64,000 nt of DNA from Cenococcum geophilum 1.58 (GCA_001692895.1 KV748271.1:124001-188000); one strand, 5' to 3'. Shown: positions 21,297-33,351, counted from the first letter of the stretch. The notes: generated by a model not told the origin, from the sequence alone. Made by a program: numbers and translations.

Positions 21297-23671
21297 GTCC
21301 ATAATCTGCAAATCGCAGAAAGCGCTCTAATACTATGGTGTCATCGCGACCTATAAAGAAAGCTTGCGAAAAGAGTAAATAGGTTAAATCGGATATAGAA
21401 CGGATTAGCTCCGGAAACTATAAGGATTAGGGCTATATAGCCTAAGGTAGGACGGGTCCTTAGCCTTTTTACGTATATAGTATAGAGTTAATAGGGCATT
21501 TTGCTAGAATTGCATTCCCATTCATTAATCTATACTAGGAATATTGTTTTTAGGGCTTTTAAGCCCTTTCTAAAAGCCTTCTAAGGCCTTCCCGAGCACC
21601 TAATTAAGGTCCTTAATTGCTACTATGTATAAGAACGAATCCTAAAAGTTTAAACCACAAATGCCTAATCTAAAAAGCCACTACGCCCTATTATTATTAG
21701 GAGTAGGATTAGTATCTATTGGGCCACTAAGTAATGGCTGACGAGAATGGGATCCAGATGCCTTAGTAGGCGTATAAGTAGGTATAAAAATAGGGGCAGG
21801 ATAATAAGGTATAGCTAGAGCAGAGACTCTTAAACGCTTAACACCAATATTAGGTCCAAACCAATACTAATAAAGCTCTTGTGGCGTAAGCTTATAGTTA
21901 ATAAAGATACGCTTAAGCCCAGAATAAATAGAGACGTTGGCTGGCTAGTATAGTCCAGAACTACTAAGACCTTACTATAGCAACCGTTAGTTACCTATCC
22001 GCTAGGTACCCGAAGGGTAACCTACTTAATACCGCATTATATTATGCTCTTTTAAAACTTAACGCGTATACACAAACTCCTTTCTATAGTAGACAGCAAC
22101 CTTCTTCTTATTACCCCTATCCCTCACCCTATCCTTAGTATACCAACTTTGCTCTTGTATTAGGCGTTACTAGCTAGCTTGCTGGGAATTATAGGCAGTA
22201 TAGATGGCCGTGGCATAGTCTTGAATTCGGCCAAGTTATTTAGCATTTGCGCTAGAATAAGAGAGAGCCCGGGCGATATAGTAGTTAAGGATATTAAAGG
22301 AACGTCGCCACTTAGGCCTAGGCTATTATTAAAGCTTAAAGTCAGCAATGGAAATCTATTAAGGATAGAAAAACTTACCTTAACGTAACTGCCGCTCTTA
22401 GTACGCATGCATCGATTATAAGGACTAAAGGTATTAGATCTAACGCAGTGCGTCTTATTACAAGCCTCTAGAATCCTATTATTAGATTTCTGGTCTTTTA
22501 AAGACGTATAGGCAAAATTATTTAGGTAGGACTAGCACCAGTTGCGGGTTAGTGGGGGTTAGGGTTCTATATATAAAGGCAGGGCTAGGATACGCTGTGG
22601 AATTTACTTAGAAGAGCAGTTAGCAGGAGAACGAAGAGGTATATTAAATTATTGATAAAAAAGAAGAAAATCTTAATGATATATCGAAGATACGTCTAAA
22701 ATTAGACGACGGTTAATAGCGAGAAGTAAGGTGTTTAAGAAAAGGAGCAGCTCAATAAGCAAGGCGTCTTTATACTTCACCTTCTAATACCCTTTTAGTG
22801 AATAACCGCAACCTTGCCAATATAACTCTATTACAATAGCGCTATTTAGAAGGAAGGAAACACGCGTATAAGTTATTTAACTATTACTTCCTTACAAAAA
22901 CTAACTACGCGGCCAGGGGAAGGCAATTAAGACATTAAATTAAAGACGTATATGGGTTAAATTAGACCTAAAACGATACCATAGTATTAAAGAATAACGT
23001 TATAGACGTTCTTAACAATCGTATAATAGCTACAATTGCTATCGCGAAATATCCCTGTTTGCTAGGCAGTAGAGCTACGCCAAATATACGGCACAGGACT
23101 ACTAGATTTGAAACCATATATACTAAATCTTAAGAGATAAGTCTCTTTAACTAACTAATTGATACCTTAACCGCATCTAATAACCTAAGGGCAAATGCGG
23201 GAGTAATATGTTAGTAACGCAGGGGATTATAAAAAAAGGATCATAAGAAAAGATTATAGACTATATCTTAGCAGTTAAAGACAACGGCAAGCCAAGGCTC
23301 TGTACGTTAAATCCTATACTAAAGGTTCTACGGAACTATACTAGAACACTAAATTACCTACAATACTCGTGATTAATTGCAGACCGGCATAAAGGCTTAG
23401 AAGTAGAGTTATATAAAAATCCTTATGTTAGCCCAGGTAGTCACCGGTATACTTCCGGTAGGCTTCCAATAGGTCTCCTAGCAATCCTTACATCTTTTCT
23501 CTAGTTATGTTTTTTCCTTATTAAGGTTTTTTAGGAGTTTAAAGCAGGGGTTAGATAGATAGATAATATACAGCGGCATACCAATACCTCTCCAACATCT
23601 CTCCAAACCTCTTCCGGGACGAGCCCTTATAATCTCCCTATTATAAGGTAATGGCGATTAGGGGCCAACTG
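21297..23671 (+). other. B 3' accessory region, unrecognised
   Basis: About 2.4 kb between the chromodomain and the 3' LTR of B. The plus strand shows long stretches broken mainly by TAG (for example LIADRHKGLEVELYKNPYV near 23360-23430), which suggests a former coding sequence. Small open frames on both strands at 22160-22408 overlap each other and are probably chance. I recognise no family. It could be an extra ORF of the retrotransposon or a captured gene. A homopurine run (23672-23686) before the LTR marks its right limit. Confidence 0.5.
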
Positions 23672-23689
23672 TAAGAAGGGGGGGGGCAA
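23672..23689 (+). other. B polypurine tract
   Basis: A run of purines (AAGAAGGGGGGGGG) directly before the 3' LTR start at 23690. Confidence 0.7.
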
Positions 23690-23904
23690 TATAAGGGATA
23701 TTATTGCGGACACCTCGGGTTGCCCTTAGGATAACCCCCGGACGCCCCTCGGATGGTTGTTAGTTACGTGCCGGAGGCACGTGCCCGTAGTATATAGTCT
23801 CTACAATCCCAAAGGCCTTACCTTTTTAAGGATTCGTCTCTCTTACCAATCTATCCTGTTCCAATCGTGTCCTTATAGCCCCCTGTTTATAAGATCCCCT
23901 TATA
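23690..23904 (+). repeat. B 3' LTR
   Basis: Same length as the 5' LTR (215). The differences seen by eye are almost all C-to-T or G-to-A, such as TATAAGGG for TGTAAGGG. Confidence 0.92.
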
Positions 23905-23909
23905 GTTAT

Positions 23910-23955
23910 AGAGCTTATTATTATTACTAGCGTTATCGGTTATTAAGGAGCTAAG
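23910..23955 (-). pseudogene. hAT1 transposase, 46-base middle fragment
   Basis: The only hAT1 sequence left between element B and element C. On the minus strand it encodes LSSLITDNASNNNKLY together with its edges, the conserved hAT TDNASNN motif. It links the KKKRLRCVGH part (before 14983) to the AHFINKGRRL part (after 31914) in one frame. That agreement shows B and C inserted separately into the same gene only about 46 bases apart. Confidence 0.85.
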
Positions 23956-24381
23956 TGTTACGGACGCTTTAAGTACAATGTTACGACTACTTGGAGAAGA
24001 GTCGGAAGAAGCTAGTTGGTTAATATAAGCACGGTCCAGGATGGAACCCGTGGAACTATGTGACGAGGAATGGTAAGCAGAGTTACGTGATGTGATCTGT
24101 ATAATCTGTATGATCTGTGAGATCTGTTGTAGAGCGAACAGAGCAGATAGAGCAGATAGAGTAACAACTTTCTTAGGAGTATGGTTGTGTATTTAAGGAC
24201 CCTTAGTCCCTACCTAGATAGTTTCTTTCTTATAGTAATTCTCAGAATACAATTAGAGTTAATCTATTGGGCAACCACTCTACTAGTTATTATTACGTTA
24301 ATCGACTTTTATACTTGCATTTCCTATATACCTAGCCTATTAACGAACCTATCGTAGTTCTTACTATAAGGTTCCGTTACA
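23956..24381 (+). repeat. C 5' LTR
   Basis: Begins TGTTACGGACGC and ends GGTTCCGTTACA. An internal run of short direct repeats (GATCTGT / AATCTGT, then GAGCAGATA) lies at about 24091-24165. A partial reverse LTR of the same family is at 63839-64000. Confidence 0.92.
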
Positions 24382-24426
24382 CAATCACTACCTAGTTACG
24401 GTATTAATATAAGAAGTTGAATAATA

Positions 24427-25560
24427 TGCCACCAAAAGCAGCCACCACGACGCCATTGACGGCAGCAACTACTTTAAGGACAGGAGGTGACACTAGTATG
24501 GCAGATACTAACTTACAGCAACCTGTAACGGTTAGATAACTATAGGAAATAGTTAACCAGTTAACAGCTAATAATATAGTGTTGGAAGAAAGACTTAACG
24601 GGATAGAAGCAGCAAAGATCAAGCTACTATTAATTAAGAGATTCACAGAAGAGAGGTTAAAGCTTAAAGGATTTCTTACGCAGATGTACTTTAAGGTCTC
24701 ATAGGAGGGAGTAAAGTTACCTACACCTATGGATCGGATAGCCTATGCAGGACTATTCTTATTAAGGAAAGCACTTAAGTGGTTTAAACCCTACCTTACG
24801 GAGATATAGGCAAATGGAATAACGACCGCTAACTAAGACGTGCGATTTATATTCTTAAGTTAGGAAGGATTTATAGAACGACTTACGCAGATATTTAGAG
24901 ACCTGGAAGAAACAACTATAGCGGAAAGAAAACTCTAAAACCTCATATAATGAACTTTAGTAATTAAGTATACGATATAGTTCTAGATACTAGCAATATA
25001 AGTAAAGTGGAATAATAGGGCGCTTATAGCACAGTATAAATAGGGACTTAAGGCTAAAGTCTAGGACGTGATTATCCTAATGGAAGATGCGGACACCCTA
25101 AGGGAACTAATAGATTAGGTAATTAAGATTAATAATCGGATCTACTAAAGGGAATAGGCTAAGAAAGGCTAGGATAGAGTTCTATAGTTGTATAAGGCGC
25201 AGAGTACGCAATAACAAAAGCTAAGTTAGAAACTATGGTATAGCGCAGAGCTAATGGACCTAAGTAGTACCAAAGAAGCCTATAAGAGATGGAGTAAACT
25301 ATAGAAACCTAAAGAATAAGAATTAAGTAATTAAAGGTCTAAGGAGCAAAGGCTGAATTAGGGATCTTAATAGCAGAAAACATTTAGGCGGACTCTATAA
25401 TAAAAGAAATGGTTTAAAGAAGGAGCTTATATAAATTACGGAAAATAGGGTTATTACGTTAGAGACTGTAGAAGTGGGCAGAGTTACCACGTAGTAAAAG
25501 GCACGAGACTAGCAGACGATATACACGTATAGAGGGATAACAATATGCTACGAGGAACAA
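24427..25560 (+). pseudogene. C Gag with zinc knuckle
   Basis: Structural protein of element C. The frame reads PPKAATTTPLTAATTL at the start, then LTANNIVLEERLNGIEAAK (a probable coiled coil), and the core VKLPTPMDRIAYAGLFLL and ALKWFKPYL. A zinc-knuckle remnant near 25435-25470 reads YGKQGYYVRDC once Gln replaces the TAG, with some Cys and His codons now Tyr. Most stops are TAG at Gln positions, so the RIP damage is the main lesion. Confidence 0.8.
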
Positions 25561-27450
25561 AAGAATGTTTAATTAAAAGTTTTGCGTTTTATTACAATAA
25601 CGTATACCAAATTTATAAGGACGCTAAGTATGGCGCAAGCTATTAGCTATAGGAGCCAGCACCTATAGGATATAGAGGAACTAATGAACTAGTTCGCAGA
25701 TCGGACATTAAGGATAATAAATTCGACCTAGGCGAAATATTCCGTGACAATGAGGTAATAAGGGCCGCTTACTAGGAGCGAGCAGACCTTAAAGATGTTA
25801 TACTAGAGGTAGAGGATGATTCTACTATAGAATAGGGAATATTAGTAGGGATCGAGACCCCACTAGACATAATGTCTATCGCTTTATAAGACATAAGAGA
25901 AGTAGAATAACGAACTACTTCGGCACTTAATAAAGGCAAAAGGCCAAAGGCTTAAGATTCTTAAGATGAGATAAGAGACGACTAAGATTCTTAAGATAAG
26001 ATAAGGTAAGCTTAAGGACCCACGATGGACAGAAACCGATGGAGTAGAGCAGTAGCTTAGTTTAAGGACATACGAATAAGCTTGGGATAAGAATTCCCAA
26101 CGGTATAAGATTCTTAAGACGAGATAAGTGAGATCTAGGACTCTTAAGACGAGACAAGGACACCAGTTAAGCCTAATTGGACTAAGGTAGGAGCTAAACT
26201 TAAGTCAGAAGCAAGCTTGGGATTAAAGAACCTAAAGGGTTAAGGATTTGGAGTATAAATTAAGACACCTATAGGTAAGAGGCCAGGAGCTTCTTTATAG
26301 ATTAGAGAATCTGCGGTATAAACAGCAATTAGACTGGGAGACGAATACACAGACTTAGAGGATTTACTAGTTAAACGAAGCGTTTGGACTGAAGATTAAA
26401 AAATTAATACTAAGATTAAGAAGTAAGATGACTTTAAGGATTAAAGCGCAAGGCGCAAACCAAAAGAAACTATGGAAGAATTTAGGCAAAGAATTATCGC
26501 GTGGTAAGAACAGAAACTAGACAGAAGATCTAGCATATTGGGACGTACGAAGGATAGAGCACCAGTACAAAAAATCACCAATAGGCTAAGAGTAGGCACA
26601 CTAAGGGCCAAGTGGCTTACTAAACTGGAACAAGAAGAGGATCTAGGGATTCCTATTAGGTTCGAGGAACGATATACTAAAGGCTGTCACGATATAGTAA
26701 TAAAGAGATATTTCCTTACGGATAGACCGTATATACTTTAGCAGCTATACTAAAAGTGGTATAGGCAAAGGCATAATGATGAGTGGGAAGATTTCTATAT
26801 GTAGTTGGATGAAAAAGTTATCTAGGACCACCTAATTACAGAAAAGGCCATAACGCATATTAAAGGAGCCTTAATTATAACGTTAAAGGATCTAGAGGAA
26901 CGTTTAGAGGACTAAAGAAGCGAGAGACGCATCTTAGTACCTGTAAATGAAGTTATAACGTTTAGATCAGTATAATAAAGGTTTAAACTTAAGGATGAAG
27001 ACGAGCTAAGAGTTAACCTAAAGCACCTAGTATACTATACGTTATTATGGATTGCATATATAGACGATATATATAAGATGTATAAGAATCTAAAAGAAAA
27101 GAATCGGAAATACCCTATAAGGATATACTGGATAATAGACAAGTAATAGTATAGGAATGCTAAATATATACATAGATGGCATCCAATAGAGGCCTAAGAG
27201 GAAGGAAGTTTAGTACTTTAACTAGGAAGATTCCTTATAGAAGAATACTTAGACGGATAACAGTAGTGGGAATACCCAGAAAACACGTGTCTATGGCATA
27301 TTAAAGATAAAAAGTAAACTAGGCATTAGCTAAAAAGCGAGTTAAGTGCACTAGGATTAAGCAGCTAATAGTTAGGAAAAGTGGAGGCCTATAGGACTAG
27401 AGGGAGCCAGTGGTAGAGCCTTAGACCCTTAAAGGAATTTAAGGACGACA
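25561..27450 (+). pseudogene. C Gag-Pol linker region, function unknown
   Basis: About 630 codons between the zinc knuckle and protease in the same general frame. It contains acidic repeats of the form QDSQDEI (near 25950-26160), a charged stretch (KPKETMEEFRQRI near 26460-26490), and an open segment at 26538-26741 (MGRTKDRAPVQKITNRLR). I recognise no family. The spacing is larger than in A, B and D. It could be an extended Gag C terminus or a captured domain; the continuous frame argues it was translated with the polyprotein. Confidence 0.55.
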
Positions 27451-30400
27451 CCTAAATTTACGGATTAATTGGCAAGATTAGCAGTTTAAAGCGCTAATAG
27501 ATAGTAGAGTAACGCGAAACTATATCTTACTAGTAGCAGTTAAAAGAATGGGACTACCTTATAGATAAAAGGAGCAACCTTACCTATTAGTTATAATTTT
27601 AGGAGATCTAATAACCTATAGAGGAGGGATTATTAATCTTAAAATAGGACCTATTTAGATAACTATTAAAGGAAGACAAATTAAGATGTCTTTTAATATC
27701 CTACTATTGGGACGGGACGAGGCAGTATTAGGTATGCTTTGGTTACAGAAATACAATCTAAGGATTGATTAGATTACAGGTTAGGTTAATATTAAAGATA
27801 CTTAACGCCGCAAGATATAATAACAAGCCAAGTTAGTATAGTACTAAGTAGGAGCAACCTATAAAGAAATAGGAAAAGGACTAAGCTATATACTAAAGAG
27901 ATACTATAAGTATGGTAAGAAACTTTGGTTACCGGAAAGTAAGAAGCTGTTAGAATATATAGCGTGGGACTATAAAATAGAGTTGGAACTAGGAATAAGT
28001 CTAAGGTTCTTTCCAATCTATAAGCTTACTGAAGAAGAAGGTAGAGCGTTAAAAGAGTTTATCTAGGAAAATCTACGAAAGGGATACATTAGACCATTGC
28101 AGTCATTAGCGGGTTATCCAGTACTATTTGTACCAAAGAAAAATGGCAAACTAAGGCTGTGTATCAACTATAGACAGTTAAACAGCATCACTAGGAAGGA
28201 TAGGTATTCTTTACCCTTAATTAGCGAAATCTAAGACAGGATAGGTAATGCGTAAATCTTTATAAAGATAGATCTAAGATGGGCGTACTATTAGATTAGG
28301 ATTAAGGAAGGCGACGAATAGAAGGCAGCCTTTAGGTTAAAGGAAGGACTATATAAACCATTAGTTATGTAATTTAGGCTTATAAACGCACTAGCAATGT
28401 TCCAGAAGCGTATTAATAATATATTAGGAGAATACTTGGATGAATTTATTATGGTATATCTTAATGATATTATTATCTACTTAATAACTAAGGAAGAGTA
28501 CGGGGAACACGTTAAATGGGTTTTAAAAAAACTATAAGAAGAACAGATGCTAGTAGCAATTAAGAAATGCGAGTTTTTTACCAGGAAGACCAATTTTGTT
28601 AGATTCATTATTAAACTAGGCCAACTTAGTATAGATCTAAAAAAGATCGAGGCTATAGTGAATTGGTAGGAACTAGAGAACGTTATATAGTTAAGATTGT
28701 TTTTAGGATTTTGCAATTACTGCAGAAGGTTTATAGCGCAGTGGTTAAAGGATATTAAGCTATTCACGCGACTAATAAAGAAAGAAGAACTATAGGCATA
28801 GGGGGAAGAGTAATGAGAACTCTTTAAAAAAGTTAAAGAGTTGTTTACCTAGGAGCCAGTTCTTAAGATCTATTAACTAGGACTAGAGACGGTTGTAGAA
28901 ATAGATGCATTAGACTATGCACTAGGGGCGTGCTTTATGTAAAGATATTAAGATAGATGGCACCCAGTAGCATATTATAGTCGGAAGATAACACTACTAG
29001 AGTTAAACTATAACATCTATAACAAGGAGTTATTAGGAATAGTTACAGTATTAAAGGAATAGAGAGCATTCTTATAAGGTACAGAGAAACTATTTATGGT
29101 TAAAATAGATTATAAGAACCTAACAGGATTCCTAATGATGAAGGAACTTAACTAAAGATAGGTTAGATGGGTAGAGATGCTTACGGAATACCATTTTGAG
29201 ATTTAGTATACTAAAGGTACAGACAATACGCGGGCAGATGCTCTAAGCCGTAAAGCTGAACTATAAAATAAGGAAAAGCCATTAGGGGCTTTATTACGAA
29301 AAGATACAGACGGATTAATTAGGTATAATTACCCGAAAATTGCAGCAACCTAAGAAGATAATAAACTAGAAAAGGTCTACGAGACACCAGAAAGCTTTTA
29401 GGCGCAAAGAATTCTAGAAGTACAGTTAGAAGATCTATAGACGGATATATACAAAAATCGAGAAGTAAGGTATATCCCAAAAAGTATAGCAGAGCAGTTT
29501 GTGGAGGACTTCTATAAGGGACTAACTTAAGAACATAACAGAGCTATGGGATTAGTGTTAAGACTCTAGGAGGAGTATATTATTAACGGAATCTGGAGGA
29601 TAGCCAGAAAAGTTATAAAGGAATGTTTAGATTGCTAAAGGAATAAACCGACGAGGCATAAGCTATATGGAGGGCTACAACCTGTTAAAACACTAGAGAG
29701 ACTATAGGAGGTTATATTATAGGACTTTATTATTAAGTTACTAAAATTAAAAGATCCTATTACCGGATAAGAGCATAACGCGATCTTAGTGATAGTAGAT
29801 AAGCTTATAAAGTAGGGATACTTTATAGCATGTATAGAAGAAATCTTAGCGGAAGATGTCGCTAGAATCTATGTTAAAGAAGTATTTATAAGATATGGAG
29901 CACTAAGCAAAATTATATCGGATAGAGATCTAAGATTCGTAGTAGTATTCTAGGAAGTGTTCTTAGCGGAGTAAGGAATTTAAGTAGTAACTTCTACCGC
30001 ATATTATTTATAGACAGACGGTTAAACGGAAAGATTAAATTAGACACTAGAGCAGTATCTAAGGCATTATGTTAATTATGCACAAAATAATTGGGTATTG
30101 CTATTACTAGTTATACAGTTTGCATATAATGCAATACCTTAAGAAGGAATAGGCATATTACTATTTAAGGCAAATTATGGGTATAAGCCGAGAACATCGT
30201 TGTTACTATAGCAAGCGAAGAAAATAAGTAGTACAGCTAAAGAAAGAATAAAGATATTAATAAATCTTTATATAGACCTTATGGAATCAGTAAAGAAGGT
30301 ATAAAAGAGAATAAAAAAGTACTATAATGCTAAGAGATCTAAGGGACTAGATCTTAAGGAGGGAGATAAAGTGTGGCTACTATATAAAAATTTTAAGAGT

Positions 30401-30900
30401 TAACGACTAAGTAAGAAATTGGACTATGTTAGACTAGGACCTTTTAAAATTACGTAGAGGATTTCACCGGTTATGTTTAAGTTAAATTTACCAGCCAAAA
30501 TAAAGATCTACCCTATATAATATATCGCAATGCTAGAGACAGCATATGGGAATATTAAGCTATTAGTCTATAAAGTAGATACGTACAGAGGATAGGAAGA
30601 AGATAAATAGTAAGTTTCGAAGATTGTTAGTTACGAGGACGTTAATAACAAAACATAGTATAAAGTAAAGTGGATAGGCTATAATAAGACTACCTAGGAG
30701 CTACTAGAGAATTTAAAGAACGCTATAGGAAAGGTACGGGAGTATTAGAAGAGATTAGGTTAGGCAGTATTAATAAAGAAGGATCGCCAAAGAATGAGTT
30801 ACCTAAGGGGGACCTAAGAGGAACAGTTGCTAAACTACTCGGATCTATTTCCTTCTCTATTGGAGGAAAATCCGTTCTTTTATTACCTAGTTCCTAAAGA
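27451..30900 (+). pseudogene. C Pol: protease, RT, RNase H, integrase, chromodomain
   Basis: Protease at about 27480-27780 (SFNILLLGRDEAVLGMLWL). Reverse transcriptase spans about 27990-28720 with [19 protein letters not shown] and YLND at 28457-28468, where the first catalytic Asp is Asn. RNase H is at about 28880-29240 (ending TDNTRADALSRK), the integrase zinc region near 29540-29640 and the core near 29730-30200. A chromodomain follows at about 30640-30740 (YKVKWIGYNKTT). Many segments between stops are long. The changes would still inactivate RT. Confidence 0.87.
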
Positions 30901-31482
30901 CCTTATTTTATAAGTTTCTACTCCTTAGAATAAACCTTCTTACGAACGCGTTAAAGACGCTAAACTTTTGCAAAGGTAGACTGCTAAGCCTTAAGGGCAC
31001 GAGTAGATTCTTTAGAACGATAATAAGCTTCCGCTAGCGCTGCGGCAAGATCGCCCTTAAGTTTTTCTGCCTTAAACTAAATATGAGACCCTAAGATAAA
31101 TCAATTAGGGAACTAGACGACTATTAAGAGTAATAGGTTACGTATATTTAATATTAGAGATAAAGTAAACGTCACAGGATAACCGAATGTTCGCTTTAGT
31201 GCACTTTAAATAAGAGGAAGGTTACCGGGATAAAGGACTTGCCAATATAACGTAAACTAGCCCCTCTTTCGCACAACGAGAATATAGAGATGGCATTATC
31301 TTACTAAGAGACAATATTATAGCAACGGTACGAGACCGACGGGCTATAGAGGAAGAAGAAGGTGCTTTAGGCATTATAAGTAATAATATTAACCAAGTTA
31401 ATTAGACGGATATTATACCTTTAGTAAACGACCTGGAGATGCTAGGAATCTTCGAGGACGAAGATAGAGAGGAGGGAGATGG
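30901..31482 (+). other. C 3' region up to the LTR
   Basis: About 580 bases after the chromodomain. Translation gives short segments without a recognised motif. A purine-rich run (AGATAGAGAGGAGGGAGATGG) at 31462-31482 is the probable polypurine tract. Confidence 0.5.
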
Positions 31483-31908
31483 TGTTACGGACGCTTTAAG
31501 TACAATGTTATAACTACTTGGAGAAGAGTCGGAAGAAGCTAGTTAGTTAATATAAGCACGGTCCAAGATAGAACCTATGGAACCATATAACGAGGAATGG
31601 TAAGCAGAGTCATGTAATGTGATCTATATAATCTATATAATCTATAAGATCTATTATAGAGCGAATAGAGCAGACAGAGTAGATAGAGTAATAACTTTCT
31701 TAGGAGTACGGTTGTGTATTTAAGGACCCTTAATCCCTACCTAGATAGTTCCTTCCTCGTAGTAATTCTTAGAATACAATTAGAGTTAATCTGTTGGGCA
31801 ACCACTCCACTAGTTGTTATTACGTTGATCGACTTTTATACTTGCATTTCCTACACACCTAGCCCATTAACGAACCCATCGTAGTTCTTGCTATAAGGTT
31901 CCGTTACA
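31483..31908 (+). repeat. C 3' LTR
   Basis: 426 bases, equal in length to the 5' LTR. The differences seen by eye are transitions, as expected from RIP after insertion. Confidence 0.92.
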
Positions 31909-31913
31909 CCAAG

Positions 31914-33060
31914 CTTATAATTAAATTAATACTTTTAAATTACTAACACTAGGGCCGTTACTATATTCTTAGTAGAGTGTAATCCTTATAGTCGCGGAAG
32001 GCCTAAAAGCACTAATTAAAGCCTTCTACCTTTGTTAATAAAATGAGCCACTATACTAAGTAGTAACATTCCGTTTATAGATGTCTAAATATCGTAGGTA
32101 AGATTAATTTTACTAAGTACGGTAAGGAGGAGGTCTTTAATATTAACGCGTCGCTATTTAAATGCGGTTTTAATCCAATTGCTTAGTAATATAGGCGCTT
32201 TAATAAGACAGTCTTAGATCTAAGGACGGTTAAATATTAGTAGAGCGCGCGTAGAAGGACTTATAGCTTAACGAAAGGTAATATCTTATAGAATTATCTA
32301 ATTAATATAGGCTTGAACGTAGCTAGCTGCCTAGAACGGCTGGCGTTTATAACTGCCAGCGGAAGCAGAAGCAGAAGCTTCTGCGGCTGGTAGTCGTATT
32401 CTACTACTATAACTTTTAGGGTTAATAGTAAGGTCGTGCTTTAATTTCAAATGACCGTTAATATAATTATTGCCGTTAATTATAAGTAGAGCACCCGGTC
32501 TTTAAGCTAGATAGTAGAGCTTATATAGCTAGAGCCTCTTTTTACCTAAAGGACCGTCCTAAAAAAGGTCTACCTTATACTTCCATATTAGTAATATAGG
32601 AGCTTTACTTAATAATAACCGCTTATTAGTAACTTGGTATCTATATTTACCAGTAAGCTTGCCGTATATTATTAGGTAGAGATTGCCCTAGTTAATAGGA
32701 AAGATACAGCCGTAGTTCTAGTTAGCTAAAGGAGGCTCTCGCGATATAGAATTATCTTAATCGCCTAATTCGGTATTATCGTTAATTAGAAGAGGGGAGG
32801 AAGCAGTTAATCCACGAACCCTACGCGGTGCTAGAGTTAAGTGACGCGTTAATTGTGGATTTAATAAAGAAGTGGAGGAAGAAGTAGAGGAAAAAGCAGA
32901 GGAAGAAGTAGAGGAAGAAGCTCTGCTGCCTAGTTAACGCGTAAAATGTAATATACGTTGCATTTTATATAGGCGGTGTAGGAGAATGGGCTTACGGCGC
33001 GTAATGGAGATATTGGGGGAAATGCTTTATTTACTATGGCTAAGCGAGAGATTCCTATGG
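31914..33060 (-). pseudogene. hAT1 transposase, N-terminal part
   Basis: Minus-strand frame leading into the 23910-23955 fragment. Going toward the C terminus it contains ILLSNWIKTAFKQRRVNIKD, INLTYDIQTSINGMLLLSIV and AHFINKGRRL, which match the hAT catalytic core region (the Asp of YDI lies where the first catalytic Asp belongs). Near 32500-32700 a BED-finger-like part is possible but too degraded to prove. TAG codons interrupt. The N-terminal limit near 33060 is approximate. Confidence 0.82.
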
Positions 33061-33293
33061 GTTTCTTATTGCTTAGCGTATAATCTTAGTCGAAGATTTA
33101 AATATCCTTAACTTCTACTAAAAGCTTTAACTTACCACCAAATCTTACCACTAAGGCAGCGAGCTGTTAGCTAGCTGCAGTCTTATAGCTGACTGACTGT
33201 CACGACTCTATAAGCTCGCTGACTGCTTACGTTATCAGCCTCTTGGCAGCGACGCTGGTAGCGACGCTGACTCTTGGACACACTGCTTATACC

Positions 33294-33315
33294 TTAATTA
33301 ACTAAGTCGCTAACA
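33294..33315 (+). repeat. A1 3' LTR, right part
   Basis: The last 22 bases of the A1 3' LTR (TTAATTAACTAAGTCGCTAACA), separated from 12937-13159 by hAT1. The A1 target duplication CTGCT follows at 33316. Confidence 0.88.
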
Positions 33316-33320
33316 CTGCT

Positions 33321-33351
33321 AGTCTTCTACCGTATTCTACTAGCGCCGTAA
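33321..33351 (-). repeat. A-type LTR fragment (reverse), target of A1
   Basis: TCTACCGTATTCTACTAGCG and on to GTAACA is the outer end of an A-type LTR in reverse. Its other portion appears left of A1 (about 7275-7300). A1 therefore landed inside an LTR of its own family. Confidence 0.65.

Larger units (their letters stand above)
14984..23904 (+). mobile_element. Ty3/gypsy chromovirus B
   Basis: Forward LTR retrotransposon of 8.9 kb inserted in hAT1. The two LTRs are 215 bases each (14984-15198 and 23690-23904). The target duplication is GTTGT (14979-14983) and GTTAT (23905-23909), one transition apart. Gag and Pol occupy 15290-21296. About 2.4 kb more separates the chromodomain from the 3' LTR, unlike A and D. 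Confidence 0.9.
23956..31908 (+). mobile_element. Ty3/gypsy chromovirus C
   Basis: Forward LTR retrotransposon of 7.95 kb inserted in hAT1. LTRs are 426 bases each (23956-24381 and 31483-31908). The target duplication is CTAAG (23951-23955) and CCAAG (31909-31913). Gag, an unusually long linker, protease, RT, RNase H, integrase and chromodomain follow in order. The internal frames are the least broken of A, B and C. Confidence 0.9.
13160..33285 (-). mobile_element. hAT transposon hAT1 (hosts elements B and C)
   Basis: Begins CAGTGTGTC and ends GACACACTG, a perfect 9-bp terminal inverted repeat. CTTATACC flanks both ends (13152-13159 and 33286-33293), an exact 8-bp duplication as hAT elements make. 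With B and C removed the element is about 3.2 kb, a normal hAT length. Both ends carry subterminal repeats built on AGCTGAC and GCGACGCT. The transposase is on the minus strand. It inserted into the A1 3' LTR. Confidence 0.92.
7301..33315 (+). mobile_element. Ty3/gypsy chromovirus A1, split by nested elements
   Basis: A forward LTR retrotransposon with a 5' LTR at 7301-7523 and a 3' LTR at 12937-13159 plus 33294-33315. The target duplication is CTGCC (7296-7300) and CTGCT (33316-33320), differing by one transition. Its own length is about 5.9 kb; the rest is hAT1 with the elements B and C inside it. Gag, protease, reverse transcriptase, RNase H, integrase and a chromodomain-like end follow in order. 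It is heavily RIP-mutated. Two further copies of the family (A2, A3) lie in reverse in the window. Confidence 0.88.

Noticed and set aside
22160..22408. Overlapping frames on both strands in the B 3' region
   Set aside because: They oppose each other and neither resembles a known family; kept only as part of an unassigned region.
24404..24646. Reverse 80-codon frame
   Set aside because: It is antisense to C Gag, whose plus-strand frame is recognisable over the same bases.
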